A DNA stretch of 64,000 nucleotides from Micromonospora profundi. Lineage in GTDB: Bacteria > Actinomycetota > Actinomycetes > Mycobacteriales > Micromonosporaceae. This document shows positions 46,480 to 59,595 of the stretch, in pieces (position 1 is the stretch's first letter; every line of letters starts with the position of its first letter). The stretch covers positions 5,613,001-5,677,000 of the forward strand of contig NZ_JAATJK010000001.1 of NCBI RefSeq assembly GCF_011927785.1. Reading direction: 5' to 3'. The position numbers and the translations under genes are program-made. Under the pieces are notes generated by a model. That model was not told the origin of the DNA. It made no database searches and saw nothing but the letters and a program-made list of their open reading frames with translations.

Positions 46480-47619
46480 GTGGCGAACTGGTTGCGCGGC
46501 GCGTGGGCTCACCTGCGGAACGGCTGGCCGCTTGTGGCACAGGTGACGCTCGCCGCCACCCTCTCCTGGTTCGTCGCCAGCCGCCTGCTCAGCGGCGGCG
46601 GCTACAGCGGGCCGTTCTACGCCCCGGCCGCCGCGCTTATCGTGCTGGCCCAGGCCCGAGGCACACGACTGCGCCGGGCGCTCGCGACCCTGATCGGCGT
46701 CACCGTCGGGGCGCTCCTCGGCGAGGTCGCCATCGAGGCGCTCGGAGCCCGCTCCACCGCAAGCATCTTCGTCGTCATCCTGGTCGCGGCCGGTCTCTCC
46801 GTGGCCGCCGGAGCCGCCGGCGTCGTCCGCAACCAATTGACCATGTCCGCGCTCTTCCTGGTCGCCGTGGTGCCCCCGGGCAACCAGGACCAGGCACCCA
46901 CCCGCTTCTACGACGCGCTGATCGGCGGATCGATCGCACTGCTGATCAGTCAGATCGCCGTCGGACGCTCACCGCTGGCACCGCTGCACACCGAGGGACG
47001 GCGGGCATTCAGCGAATTGGCCGAGGTGTTGGACGGCATCCGCCAGGCGCTGCGGCGGCACGACCAGCAGGCCGCCCGGACCGTGTACCACCAGGCCCGG
47101 CAACTGGACTCGCGCACCGAGGCGCTGCGCAAGGCCGTGCTGGTCGCCGACGAGAACCTCCGGCTCGCGCCGTGGGACCGGCACAGCCGCCCGCGGGTCG
47201 ACGCGGCGCGGACCGCCGTCGACCATGTCGACTACGCCGTACGCAACACCCGGACGCTGGCGCGCACGACCATCATGGTCACCCGGCTGCCGCAGGCCAC
47301 ACCTGCCCAGCTCGACGCCGCGCTGGCCGCCCTGCACGAACTGACGACGTGCGCCGCCGAGGTGTTCGCCGCCGCCGTCTCCGGCGACCGCGACACGGCC
47401 CACAAGCACGTCGACCGGACAGGTGACATCGCTGTCGACGCCGTGCGGACTGTGGCGCCGCTGCTCCGGCACGAGCAACCGCTACCGGTCAGCACGATGA
47501 TCGGTCAGCTCCGCATGATCGTCCTCGACCTGCTGCGCAGCGCAGGCGCGGACCGGCCGGACGTACTCAACGCGATCGACGGCGCACTCGACCTGCCGAC
47601 CGCCGGGAAGCAGCACTGA
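46480..47619 (+). CDS. FUSC/aromatic acid exporter-like membrane protein
   Basis: A 379-residue protein with about six N-terminal membrane segments (to about 165) and a helical cytoplasmic half (about 175-375). The layout matches the FUSC / ArAE family (PF13515-type), with FYAPAAALIVLAQARGTRLR in the first half. No partner gene is adjacent. The GTG at 46480 is used, but GGGGAGA is better placed for a CTG at 46471. Substrate is unknown. Confidence 0.8.
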   Translation: MANWLRGAWAHLRNGWPLVAQVTLAATLSWFVASRLLSGGGYSGPFYAPAAALIVLAQARGTRLRRALATLIGVTVGALLGEVAIEALGARSTASIFVVILVAAGLSVAAGAAGVVRNQLTMSALFLVAVVPPGNQDQAPTRFYDALIGGSIALLISQIAVGRSPLAPLHTEGRRAFSELAEVLDGIRQALRRHDQQAARTVYHQARQLDSRTEALRKAVLVADENLRLAPWDRHSRPRVDAARTAVDHVDYAVRNTRTLARTTIMVTRLPQATPAQLDAALAALHELTTCAAEVFAAAVSGDRDTAHKHVDRTGDIAVDAVRTVAPLLRHEQPLPVSTMIGQLRMIVLDLLRSAGADRPDVLNAIDGALDLPTAGKQH

Positions 47620-47676
47620 AGCAGCGTCGGCCGCAGCCCTGCCGTCAGCGCCCGGAAGCGGCAGCCGCGTCGACGG

Positions 47677-48654
47677 TCAGTCCAGACCGCCGTACGAGTG
47701 CAGGCCCGTGAAGAAGATGTTCACGCCGAACAGGTTCATCAGCACGGTGAGGACGCCGAGCACCGCCAGCCAGGTGGCCACGTTGCGCTTGACGCTGGGC
47801 GTGGCCCGCGCGTGCAGGTAGCCGGCGTACACCACCCAGGAGATGAACGCCCAGGTCTCCTTCGGGTCCCAACCCCACGGCCGACCCCAGGCCGCCTCGG
47901 CCCAGATCGCGCCCGCGATCACCGCGAAGGTGAAGATCGGGAAGGAGAACGCGTGCAGCACGAAGGTCAGCCGCTCCAGGCTGCCCGCGTCGGGCAACCG
48001 CTTGGCCAGGGTGTACGGGAAGCTGCGCTTGCCCTGCTCGTACCCGTTGCGCATCAGGAAGCCGACCGCCGGCACCGCGCCGAAGATGAAGATGCCGGAC
48101 GCGAACACGATCGTCGACACGTGGATGACGAACCAGTACGAGTTCAGAGCCGGCACCAGCGGCACGATCGGCACGTACAGCACCAGTTCGGCGGTGGCCA
48201 CCAGCAGCACCATCACCAGGGTCAGGAACAGCCCGAGCTTGCGCAGCGACGGCAGCTTCCAGAGCACCCCGAGCCAGGCCACGACCCCGATGAAGGTCAC
48301 GGTGAGCACGAACTCGTACATGTTGCCCCAGGGCATCCGGTCAGCGGCGATGCCGCGGGTGACCAGGGCCGCGAGGTGCAGCACGGCGGCGACCCCGGTG
48401 GCGGCCACCGCGATCAGGCCGGCGATCCGGGCACGCCGCGCCGAGCTGTGGACCACGGCCGGCGGCGGGGGTGGCGTCGACGGCGTCGAGCCGGTGCCAC
48501 CGACCCCGGCGCCGACAAGCTCACGCTCGGCAGCCGGTACGGCCACCCGGGCACGCGCGTTGCCGAGCGCGTACTCCACGGCGTGGCTGATCATCGCGAT
48601 CAGGTACACAAGGATCGCGAAGGTCACCAGATTGTCGGAGAGCGCGGACATCAC
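47677..48654 (-). CDS. ccsB: Cytochrome c biogenesis protein CcsB/CcsA (ResC)
   Basis: A 325-residue membrane protein of system II cytochrome c maturation, which with ResB delivers heme to apocytochromes. It has about eight membrane segments and the Trp-rich periplasmic motif WGRPWGWDPKETWAF. A Pro-rich insertion (about 55-65) lies in the first loop. It overlaps resB by 4 nt (ATGA) and is last in the operon. Confidence 0.93.
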   Translation of the reverse strand: MMSALSDNLVTFAILVYLIAMISHAVEYALGNARARVAVPAAERELVGAGVGGTGSTPSTPPPPPAVVHSSARRARIAGLIAVAATGVAAVLHLAALVTRGIAADRMPWGNMYEFVLTVTFIGVVAWLGVLWKLPSLRKLGLFLTLVMVLLVATAELVLYVPIVPLVPALNSYWFVIHVSTIVFASGIFIFGAVPAVGFLMRNGYEQGKRSFPYTLAKRLPDAGSLERLTFVLHAFSFPIFTFAVIAGAIWAEAAWGRPWGWDPKETWAFISWVVYAGYLHARATPSVKRNVATWLAVLGVLTVLMNLFGVNIFFTGLHSYGGLD

Positions 48655-50306
48655 TCGGTCCCTTCTCGCACACCGGCCCGGCCACTGGATTCAGTGTCGG
48701 TGCCTGCCCGTCCGGCCGCCTTGTCGTCTCCGCCCACAGCGGTGACGAGCTGGGCGAACTCGTCGGCGAACCCTGGATAGTCGGTGCGCGGCAACCCACC
48801 GGCCTCCATCAAGCTACTACCGCCCGTCGGAGATCCTTCTCCGGGGTCGGCCGGCAGCACCCGGAACCACACCCGGCGACGCCGCCCGAACAGCGAGCCC
48901 ATCAGCCCGACCAGCAGGAAACCACAGCTCACCAGCAGGATCGTCGAACCGGGGTCGTACCGGACGGAGAGCGTGACGTACCGCTCGGTGCCCAGGAACT
49001 CGACGGTCGTGCCGTCGTCGAGCGTCCAGGTCTCGCCCTTGCGCAGCACCTTCGTACCGATCTCCTTGACCTTGCCGGCGTTCACCTGCCGCTGGTCGAG
49101 TTGGTAGACCGAGTTGGGGATGCCCGCGTCCATACCGAGGTTGCCCCGGTACGCGACCAGGTTCAGCAACGGGTTGCGCTCCGTCGGGTACTCCGAGCGG
49201 ACGAACGGCGCCTCCTGCGGGGCCGTGGGCAGGTAGATGCCTGTGAACGCCACCTGCTGATCAGGTACGCGCTGCCCGGTGCCGGGGTCGACGTTCGCGT
49301 CCGGGAAGGCGGCCAGGCCCTCGCTGGTCAGACCCATGTCCCCGGTGGTGAGGAACGGAAGGTCGCTTGTCTGGCTGTTGCCGAACCGGTCGGTGTAGCG
49401 GATCAGCGGGGCGTACCCGTGGCCGAGCAGGTAGACGTTCGCCCCGTTCAGCCGCAGCGGCGAGTTCACCGAGAAGTCCGCCTGGCGCGTCGGCTCGTCC
49501 GGGCCGTCGACTGTCACAGTGGCGTTGAAGAACTCCGGCTGGCCCGACGGCAGGAACCGGGCCTGGAAGTCGTCCAACCGCAGGCAGAAGCCGGGCAGGT
49601 CGGCGCTGTCCACCTGCGGGCCGAGGTTCGCCTCGGCGTACTGCTGACGGGTGTTGCAGAAGGCGTTGTCCGCGCCGGCCACCAGCAGCCGGTTGCCGCT
49701 CCAGCCGTACCACGACCCGAGGGCGACACCGATCAGCACCGCGATCAGCGAGGTGTGGAACAGCAGGTTGCCGGTCTCCTTGAGGTAGCCCTTTTCGGCG
49801 GACACCTCGTCGCCGCGCACCTCCACCCGCCAGCGCCGCTTGCGCAGCACCTCGGCGACAGCAGCCGCGCCACCGGCCGGGGCAGGCAGCACCGCGTGCT
49901 GCGGCAGCCGCGCCATCCGCCTGGGCGCCGCCGGGGGCCGGGACCGCAGCGCCCGGACGTGGTCACGCAGCCGGGGCGTGATGCAGCCGATCAGCGAGGT
50001 GAACAGCAGCAGGTAGATCGCCGAGAACCAGACCGAGCCGAAGACCTCGAACGCGCCGATCCGGTCCAACCGGGGCGCCCACTCCGGGTGGTCGATGAAG
50101 TACTGGTTGACCCCCTCCGGGCTGACCCCACGCTGCGGCAGCACCGAGCCGGGGATGGCGGCCACCGCGAGCAGGAACAGCAGAATCAGCGCCGTACGCA
50201 TGCTTGTCAGTTGCCGCCACGAGTTACGCAGCAACGCCAGCAGCCGGTTGGGACGGCGCCGGGGCGCCGGGGCCTCGGTCTGCGGCCGGTCGTCGACGGC
50301 CGTCAT
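48651..50306 (-). CDS. resB: Cytochrome c biogenesis protein ResB
   Basis: A 551-residue partner of CcsB in system II heme delivery. Three membrane segments are near the N-terminus (about 30-60, 85-135, 190-215) and one near the C-terminus (about 450-470), with a large extracytoplasmic domain between. The ATG at 50306 overlaps the ccdA stop (TGATG). The C-terminal 80 residues are Gly/Ser-rich and not conserved. ResB-type features are RNSWRQLTSMRTALILLFLL and GNLLFHTSLIAVLIGVALGS. Confidence 0.92.
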   Translation of the reverse strand: MTAVDDRPQTEAPAPRRRPNRLLALLRNSWRQLTSMRTALILLFLLAVAAIPGSVLPQRGVSPEGVNQYFIDHPEWAPRLDRIGAFEVFGSVWFSAIYLLLFTSLIGCITPRLRDHVRALRSRPPAAPRRMARLPQHAVLPAPAGGAAAVAEVLRKRRWRVEVRGDEVSAEKGYLKETGNLLFHTSLIAVLIGVALGSWYGWSGNRLLVAGADNAFCNTRQQYAEANLGPQVDSADLPGFCLRLDDFQARFLPSGQPEFFNATVTVDGPDEPTRQADFSVNSPLRLNGANVYLLGHGYAPLIRYTDRFGNSQTSDLPFLTTGDMGLTSEGLAAFPDANVDPGTGQRVPDQQVAFTGIYLPTAPQEAPFVRSEYPTERNPLLNLVAYRGNLGMDAGIPNSVYQLDQRQVNAGKVKEIGTKVLRKGETWTLDDGTTVEFLGTERYVTLSVRYDPGSTILLVSCGFLLVGLMGSLFGRRRRVWFRVLPADPGEGSPTGGSSLMEAGGLPRTDYPGFADEFAQLVTAVGGDDKAAGRAGTDTESSGRAGVREGTE

Positions 50307-51169
50307 CAGATGCTCACCTCGCCCACCCCGACGGTGGTCTGCAGCCAGATCACGAAGTTCTGCCACCCGCCGGTGACCAGCGCCAGGCCGATCAGCAGGA
50401 GCAGGGCGCCGCCGATCCGGGTGACCCAGCGGCTGTTACGCCGGACGGCGCGGAAGACCCCGAGCAGGCGCTGGAAGCCCAGCCCGAAGACGATGAACGG
50501 TATCCCCAGCCCGAGGCAGTACGCCACGGCGAGCACCACGGCACGGTCGCTCTGACCGCTGGTGGCAGCCATGCCCATCACCGCGCCGAGCGTCGGGCCG
50601 GTGCAGGGCACCCAACTGAGCGCGAAGACCGCCCCGACGACCGGAGCGCCGAGCAGCCCGGCCGACGGCAGCCGGGAGATCCGGAACTCGCGTTGCAGAG
50701 CGGGGATCAGCCCCAGGTAGCCCAACCCGAGCACGATGATCAGCGCGCCGACGACGATCTCCAGCTGCCGCTCGTACTCGAAGAAGACCCGGCCGATGCC
50801 GGCGAACAGGATCGCGGTGGCGACGAAGACCACAGTGAAGCCGGCGATGAAGAGCAACGTCCCGGCGAGCACCCGGCCCTTGACGGCGACCGTCGCGGTC
50901 CGCTCGCGTACGGCGACACCTCCACCACCGTCGCCGTCGGCTGAAGCGTTAGGAAGGGCCCCTTCCTCTACCCCAGGCGTTAACAAGGTGCCCTTCCTTG
51001 CACTGCCTTCGAGGTCGGCGCCGGCCAGGCCGGTGACGTACGAGAGGTAGCCGGGAACCAGCGGAAGCACGCACGGCGACAGGAAGCTGACCAGACCGGC
51101 CAGCGCCGCCGCGCCGATGGCCAGCAGCAGCGGCCCGCTCAGCGCCAGTTCCCGGAAGGTCTCGCCCAT
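50306..51169 (-). CDS. ccdA: Thiol-disulfide interchange membrane protein CcdA, with extra loop
   Basis: Passes electrons across the membrane to ResA for reduction of apocytochrome c. The 287-residue protein has the two conserved Cys-Pro-type motifs, Cys33 (LSPCVLPLVPGY) and Cys189 (SWVPCTGPTLGA), and six helices. Residues about 54-98 are an unusual hydrophilic loop; its first part (about 57-75) is encoded by a repeat-like palindrome (50951-50998). The ATG at 51169 overlaps the resA stop (TGATG). Confidence 0.92.
   Translation of the reverse strand: MGETFRELALSGPLLLAIGAAALAGLVSFLSPCVLPLVPGYLSYVTGLAGADLEGSARKGTLLTPGVEEGALPNASADGDGGGGVAVRERTATVAVKGRVLAGTLLFIAGFTVVFVATAILFAGIGRVFFEYERQLEIVVGALIIVLGLGYLGLIPALQREFRISRLPSAGLLGAPVVGAVFALSWVPCTGPTLGAVMGMAATSGQSDRAVVLAVAYCLGLGIPFIVFGLGFQRLLGVFRAVRRNSRWVTRIGGALLLLIGLALVTGGWQNFVIWLQTTVGVGEVSI
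50951..50998. repeat. REP-like palindrome in the ccdA loop
   Basis: AGGAAGGGC (50951-50959) pairs with GCCCTTCCT (50990-50998), and AGGAAGGG/CCCTTCCT forms a smaller internal dyad (50951-50967). It is read through in frame within the loop of CcdA. I recall similar elements in Micromonospora intergenic regions, but cannot confirm from this window. Confidence 0.65.
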
Positions 51170-51738
51170 CAGTCCGGCGCCGGTTTCTCGCCGGCGACCC
51201 GCTCGACGATCGGTTGCAGACCCTCCTGCTTGACTGCGGCCCGGATCACCACCGCGACCCGGCCCTCCCGGTCGAGCACCACAGTCGCCGGGACGGTGTT
51301 CGGCGGGATGTCCAGGTCGAGCGCCAGCCGGCTGGCCGGATCGAACAGGCTCGGATAGGTGACCCGGCCCTCCTCGAACGCCTTGGCCTTGTCCCGCTGG
51401 TCCTGGACGTTGATCCCGAGGAACGCCACCCCGGAGCCCTTTGTCGCCTGGTAGACGGCCTCAAGGTCGTCGGCCTCGGCACGGCACGGCGCGCACCAGG
51501 AACCCCAGAAGTTGACCACAACGACCTGGCCACGGGCCTCGCTGATGTCGTACGTGCCGCCGGTGAGCAGCTCACCTGCCAGCTTCGGCGGCGCCGACCG
51601 CTGATCCGCGGCGCACTCGATGATCCCCTCGGCGGTGGTCGTGCAGGCCTTCTCCCGCCCCTGCGCCGACGTACAGCCGGCCAGCGCCACCGTCGCAACG
51701 GCGGCGAGCAGACCGGCGGTCCACCTACGGGCGTTCAT
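51169..51738 (-). CDS. resA: Thioredoxin-like thiol-disulfide reductase ResA/TlpA
   Basis: A 189-residue lipoprotein with lipobox LAGC (Cys22) and the extracytoplasmic thioredoxin fold. The redox motif is W81-C82-A-P-C85 (NFWGSWCAPC). It reduces the heme-binding cysteines of apocytochromes c, with CcdA as electron donor. Two extra Cys (about 32 and 42) lie in the N-terminal linker. Both ends overlap neighbours as TGATG. Confidence 0.92.
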   Translation of the reverse strand: MNARRWTAGLLAAVATVALAGCTSAQGREKACTTTAEGIIECAADQRSAPPKLAGELLTGGTYDISEARGQVVVVNFWGSWCAPCRAEADDLEAVYQATKGSGVAFLGINVQDQRDKAKAFEEGRVTYPSLFDPASRLALDLDIPPNTVPATVVLDREGRVAVVIRAAVKQEGLQPIVERVAGEKPAPD

Positions 51739-52385
51739 CAGGCCCCCTTGGCCGTCCGGGCTGTCGCGGAGAGAGCGATCAGGTGCGCGGCCGGCTCGCT
51801 GTAGCCGATGCCCACCACCTTCGCGCCGTCGAAGTGGAACGAGGTCAGGCTCGCAAGGCCACACTGCCGCTTGCGCGGGTCGTGCCAGAGCCGCTTGCGC
51901 TCGACGTAACGGCGCAGCGTCCAGATCGGGAGCTGATGCGAAACCAGCACCGCCTCACGCCCCTCGGCGGCGACCCGGGCGGCGTGCACGGCGGCGAACA
52001 TCCGCTCGGCGATCACCCGGTACGCCTCACCCCAGGACGGCGTCACCGGATCGCGCAGCACCCACCAGTTGCGGGGATCACGGAACGACCCGTCACCCGG
52101 AGACACCTTCTTGCCCTCGAACCAGTTGGCGCTCTCGATCAGGCGCTCGTCCACCCCCACGGGCAGCCCGAACTGGGCGGCGATGGGCTCGGCGGTCTGC
52201 TGTGCGCGCTCCAGCGGGCTAGCCACCACGTGCACGATCTCCCGGTCGGCCAGGCCCTGCGCGGCGGCCTTGGCCATCTGCACACCCAGCTCGGAGAGAC
52301 GGAAACCGGGCAGCCGGCCGTAGAGGATCTGGTCGGGATTGTGCACCTCGCCGTGCCGAAGCACGTGGACCACCGTCTTGCTCAC
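51738..52385 (-). CDS. Histidine phosphatase family protein
   Basis: A 215-residue phosphoglycerate-mutase-like enzyme with the catalytic R10-H11-G12 (VLRHGEVH), a second His in LVSHQLPIW, and Glu/Arg in ASPLERAQQTAEP. It lies between hemL and resA, an arrangement conserved in actinobacteria; a role in heme or cytochrome synthesis is not established. The start is a GTG at 52385, behind GAGGGGG, which overlaps the stop of a small repeat-derived frame as GTGA. Confidence 0.88.
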   Translation of the reverse strand: MSKTVVHVLRHGEVHNPDQILYGRLPGFRLSELGVQMAKAAAQGLADREIVHVVASPLERAQQTAEPIAAQFGLPVGVDERLIESANWFEGKKVSPGDGSFRDPRNWWVLRDPVTPSWGEAYRVIAERMFAAVHAARVAAEGREAVLVSHQLPIWTLRRYVERKRLWHDPRKRQCGLASLTSFHFDGAKVVGIGYSEPAAHLIALSATARTAKGA

Positions 52386-52507
52386 CGCTGTGCCCCCTCT
52401 GCTCGCGACTGCGGGGCTCGCAACACCGGCTCACTCCTCGCGCTCACCGCAGCCGCCTTCGTTCGCGACTGCGGGGCTCGCAAAACCGGCTCACTCCTCG
52501 CGCTCAC
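52382..52507 (-). CDS. Possible 41-codon repeat-derived small ORF
   Basis: The GTG at 52507 opens 2 nt after the hemL stop. The frame reads two copies of a 20-residue repeat (VSARSEPVLRAPQSR...) and ends in a TGA that overlaps the GTG of the phosphatase gene (GTGA). It may be translated as a coupling leader. No protein family is recognised. Confidence 0.35.
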   Translation of the reverse strand: MSARSEPVLRAPQSRTKAAAVSARSEPVLRAPQSRAEGAQR

Positions 52508-52510
52508 CGC
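52401..52510. repeat. Duplicated 60-bp element between hemL and phosphatase gene
   Basis: Copies at 52401-52450 and 52461-52510 match at 48 of 50 bases, spaced exactly 60 bp. The second copy ends at the hemL stop codon. Each carries a start codon and a GAGGAG word on the minus strand. Confidence 0.85.
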
Positions 52511-53847
52511 TAACCCCCTTGACCGGCCGCTGCCGCCGCATTCGCCGCCGTCGGCAGCGCGTTGGCGATGTGCTCCAGCGCGGCGTCGTCGATCGCCGCC
52601 GACACGAACCAGGACTCGAACGCGCTCGGCGGCAGGTAGACGCCGGCGGCGAGCATCGCGTGGAAGAACGCCTTGAACGCCGGCACCTGCTGGGTGCGTG
52701 CGCTGTCGTAGTCGACGACGTCGGCGTCGGTGAAGAAGATCGAGAACATGCTGCCCGCGTACGACAGGCGGTGCGGGACCCCGGCGGCGGCAAGCGCGTC
52801 GGAGGCCAGCTTGCCCACGACGGCGGCCGTGTCGTCGAGGCGCTGGTAGAGCGCGTCATCGGCAAGCCGCAGCGTGGCCAGGCCGGCGGCGCAGGCCAGC
52901 GGGTTACCGGAGAGCGTGCCCGCCTGGTAGACCGGGCCGGCCGGGGCCAGTCGCGCCATGATCTCCGCCCGCCCGCCGAACGCCGCGGCGGGCAGGCCAC
53001 CACCCATGACCTTGCCGTACGTCCACAGGTCGGCGTCGGTGGGGTCGAGGCCGTGCCAGCCGGCGCGGGACACCCGGAACCCGGTCATCACCTCGTCGAT
53101 GACGAGCAGGGCGCCGTGCGCGTGCGCGATCCGCGCCAGCTGGGAGTTGAAGCCGTCGCGGGGGGCCACCACGCCCATGTTGCCGGCCGCGGCCTCGGTG
53201 ATCACCGCGGCGATGTGCTGGCCCTCGGCGGCGAAGACCTCCTCGACGGCGCGGATGTCGTTGTACGGAAGAACGATCGTCTCGCTCGCCGCCGCGCCGG
53301 TGACACCTGGCGAGTCGGGCAGGCCGAGGGTCGCCACGCCGGATCCGGCGGCGGCGAGCAGGGCGTCGACGTGCCCGTGGTAGCAGCCGGCGAACTTGAC
53401 GATCTTGGAGCGTCCGGTGAAGCCGCGGGCGAGCCGGATCGCCGACATGGTGGCCTCGGTGCCCGAGTTGACAAGGCGTACCTGCTCGACCGGAGTCCGG
53501 TCGACGATCTCGGCGGCCAACTCCACCTCGCCCGGGGTGGGGGTGCCGAAGCTGGTGCCACGGGCGGCGGCGGCCTGCACGGCGCCGACCACCTCCGGGT
53601 GGGCGTGGCCGAGGATCAGCGGTCCCCACGAGCAGACCAGGTCGACGTACCGGCGGTCGTCGGCGTCGTACAGCCAGGGGCCTTCGCCACGCACCATGAA
53701 GCGCGGGGTGCCGCCGACTGCCTGGAAGGCGCGTACGGGGGAGTTCACCCCGCCCGGCACGATGGCGCGAGCGCGGTGGAACAGGGCCTCGGAGGCCGGC
53801 GCATCGGCCGGGTAACGGCCAGGTCCGGCGGAAACGATGTCGGTCAC
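52510..53847 (-). CDS. hemL: Glutamate-1-semialdehyde 2,1-aminomutase HemL
   Basis: A 445-residue PLP enzyme that forms 5-aminolevulinate from glutamate-1-semialdehyde, the start of tetrapyrrole synthesis. The PLP lysine is Lys279 ([12 protein letters not shown]). Other signatures are [29 protein letters not shown] and [11 protein letters not shown]. Length is normal. It is upstream of the phosphatase-resA-ccdA-resB-ccsB genes on the same strand, linking heme supply to cytochrome c assembly. It also supplies precursor for B12 where that is made. Confidence 0.96.
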   Translation of the reverse strand: MTDIVSAGPGRYPADAPASEALFHRARAIVPGGVNSPVRAFQAVGGTPRFMVRGEGPWLYDADDRRYVDLVCSWGPLILGHAHPEVVGAVQAAAARGTSFGTPTPGEVELAAEIVDRTPVEQVRLVNSGTEATMSAIRLARGFTGRSKIVKFAGCYHGHVDALLAAAGSGVATLGLPDSPGVTGAAASETIVLPYNDIRAVEEVFAAEGQHIAAVITEAAAGNMGVVAPRDGFNSQLARIAHAHGALLVIDEVMTGFRVSRAGWHGLDPTDADLWTYGKVMGGGLPAAAFGGRAEIMARLAPAGPVYQAGTLSGNPLACAAGLATLRLADDALYQRLDDTAAVVGKLASDALAAAGVPHRLSYAGSMFSIFFTDADVVDYDSARTQQVPAFKAFFHAMLAAGVYLPPSAFESWFVSAAIDDAALEHIANALPTAANAAAAAGQGG

Positions 53848-54049
53848 GATGCGGCCATTGTGTCAGCGCCGACCTGCCAATCCGCAGCCACCCCACGCAG
53901 GGGTTACCCGGCTCACCCGCCCCGGGCGCTCAGCAGCGGCATCGACGCGGGGCTGCCAAGAGGGCGAAACGGAGCTGAAGTGGGGGGCCGGCGCGCGGGC
54001 TCACGGCTCTCGACAGGCCGGGTCGTGCGGATCGCGCTAGGCTGGCCGG

Positions 54050-54385
54050 GTGGATCGTGCCGAACTGTCCATCACGCTACACCGGACGGGCGACGAAGCA
54101 GTGCTGCGCCTGGCCGGTGAGATCGACATGCTCACGGCCGCCCAGCTCTCCACGGTCGTCAATGAGGTGCTCGCCGACCCGCCCCCACGGATCGTTCTCG
54201 ACCTCGGCGGCGTCACCTTCTGCGACTCGCAGGGCCTGGGCACCCTCGTCGTCCTCAGCCGCAAGGCCAGCCACGCACAGAGCCTGCTGATGCTCACCCA
54301 CGTGGGCGATTTCCTGATCCGCGTCCTGGACATCACCGGCCTGCGCAGCGCCCTGATGATCCGCAACGACCAACCCGCCGGCTGA
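54050..54385 (+). CDS. STAS-domain anti-sigma factor antagonist
   Basis: A 111-residue STAS protein like SpoIIAA/RsbV. The phosphorylatable Ser is Ser60 in CDSQGLGTLV, and LRLAGEIDMLTAAQL is the domain opening. It would bind an RsbW-type kinase when dephosphorylated and release a sigma factor. The start is a GTG at 54050. It converges on a response-regulator gene. The SpoIIE-type phosphatase at 59596 and its fused kinase-like domain are plausible partners. Confidence 0.9.
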   Translation: MDRAELSITLHRTGDEAVLRLAGEIDMLTAAQLSTVVNEVLADPPPRIVLDLGGVTFCDSQGLGTLVVLSRKASHAQSLLMLTHVGDFLIRVLDITGLRSALMIRNDQPAG

Positions 54386-54418
54386 CCCCACCCCCGGCCA
54401 CCGGGCCGAAGGTGGGGT
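54385..54418. terminator. Hairpin between STAS and response-regulator genes
   Basis: ACCCCACC and GGTGGGGT form an 8-bp stem around a GC-rich loop, between convergent stops. Confidence 0.55.
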
Positions 54419-54426
54419 TGACGGTT

Positions 54427-54977
54427 CTACGGGGTGGAGCCCCAGCGGGCTTGTTCCAGCATCTCCATCGCTCGTTCGCGGCTCTCCGGGTCACCGGAGC
54501 GGAGCAGGGCCGTTGCCTCGTCGACAGCGTCGGTGAGGCGTCGCCACTGCGTGTCGCGCTCCCGGACCAGGTCCGACTGTGCGGCCAACTGCCGAGTCTT
54601 CACCCACAGCTCGACGAAGACCGACACCTTGGCCCGCAGGACCCAGGGGTCGAAGGGCTTGGTCAGGTAGTCGACCGCCCCCACCTGATAACCGCGCAGG
54701 GCCAGCTGGGCGTCCCGGTCGGCGGCGGTGAGGAAGATGATCGGTACGTGCCGGGTCCGCTCCCGGCGCTTGATGTGGCTGGCCGTCTCGAAGCCGTCCA
54801 TGTCCGGCATCTGCGCGTCCAACAGGATCACCGCGAAGTCGTCCACCAACAACTGCTTGAGAGCCGCCTCGCCGCTCTCCACCGCCACCGACTGAACCGG
54901 CAGGCCCTGAAGGATCGCCTCCAGCGCCGTCAGATTCTGCCGCCGGTCGTCCACGAGCAGCGCCTTGGCCATCTGGG

Positions 54978-54981
<4 letters not shown>
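54427..54981 (-). CDS. Response regulator, receiver domain with helical C-terminus
   Basis: A 184-residue response regulator with receiver domain (about 6-125): acidic pair D11-D12, phospho-acceptor Asp55 (LLDAQMPDMDG), Thr in FLTAADR and Lys in VDYLTKPFDP. There is no DNA-binding domain; the C-terminal 60 residues are coiled-coil-like (VKTRQLAAQSDLVRERDTQW). It starts in an ATGA overlap with the giant hybrid kinase gene, so it is probably cotranscribed and takes phosphate from it. Confidence 0.9.
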
Positions 54982-59348
<4,367 letters not shown>

Positions 59349-59595
59349 TCCTCGCTCAACTCGGGGGCACCGGCCCTGCGGTACACGCCGGCACCCCATA
59401 TTGTGCCTGCGCCCGCCGTGGTGCCAGGGTTCGCGACCCGCCGATCGGCCTCCGTGAGCACTCCGACCCGCCCAAGGGACCCAGACCGGCACAGTCGCGC
59501 CCAGACCCTCGCAGGGGGGTGCCGCTCCCCACCACCACGGCCCTCGATCGTTGATCGGCTTGGCACCCGGCAGGGGGACGGTGGAGGATACGAGG

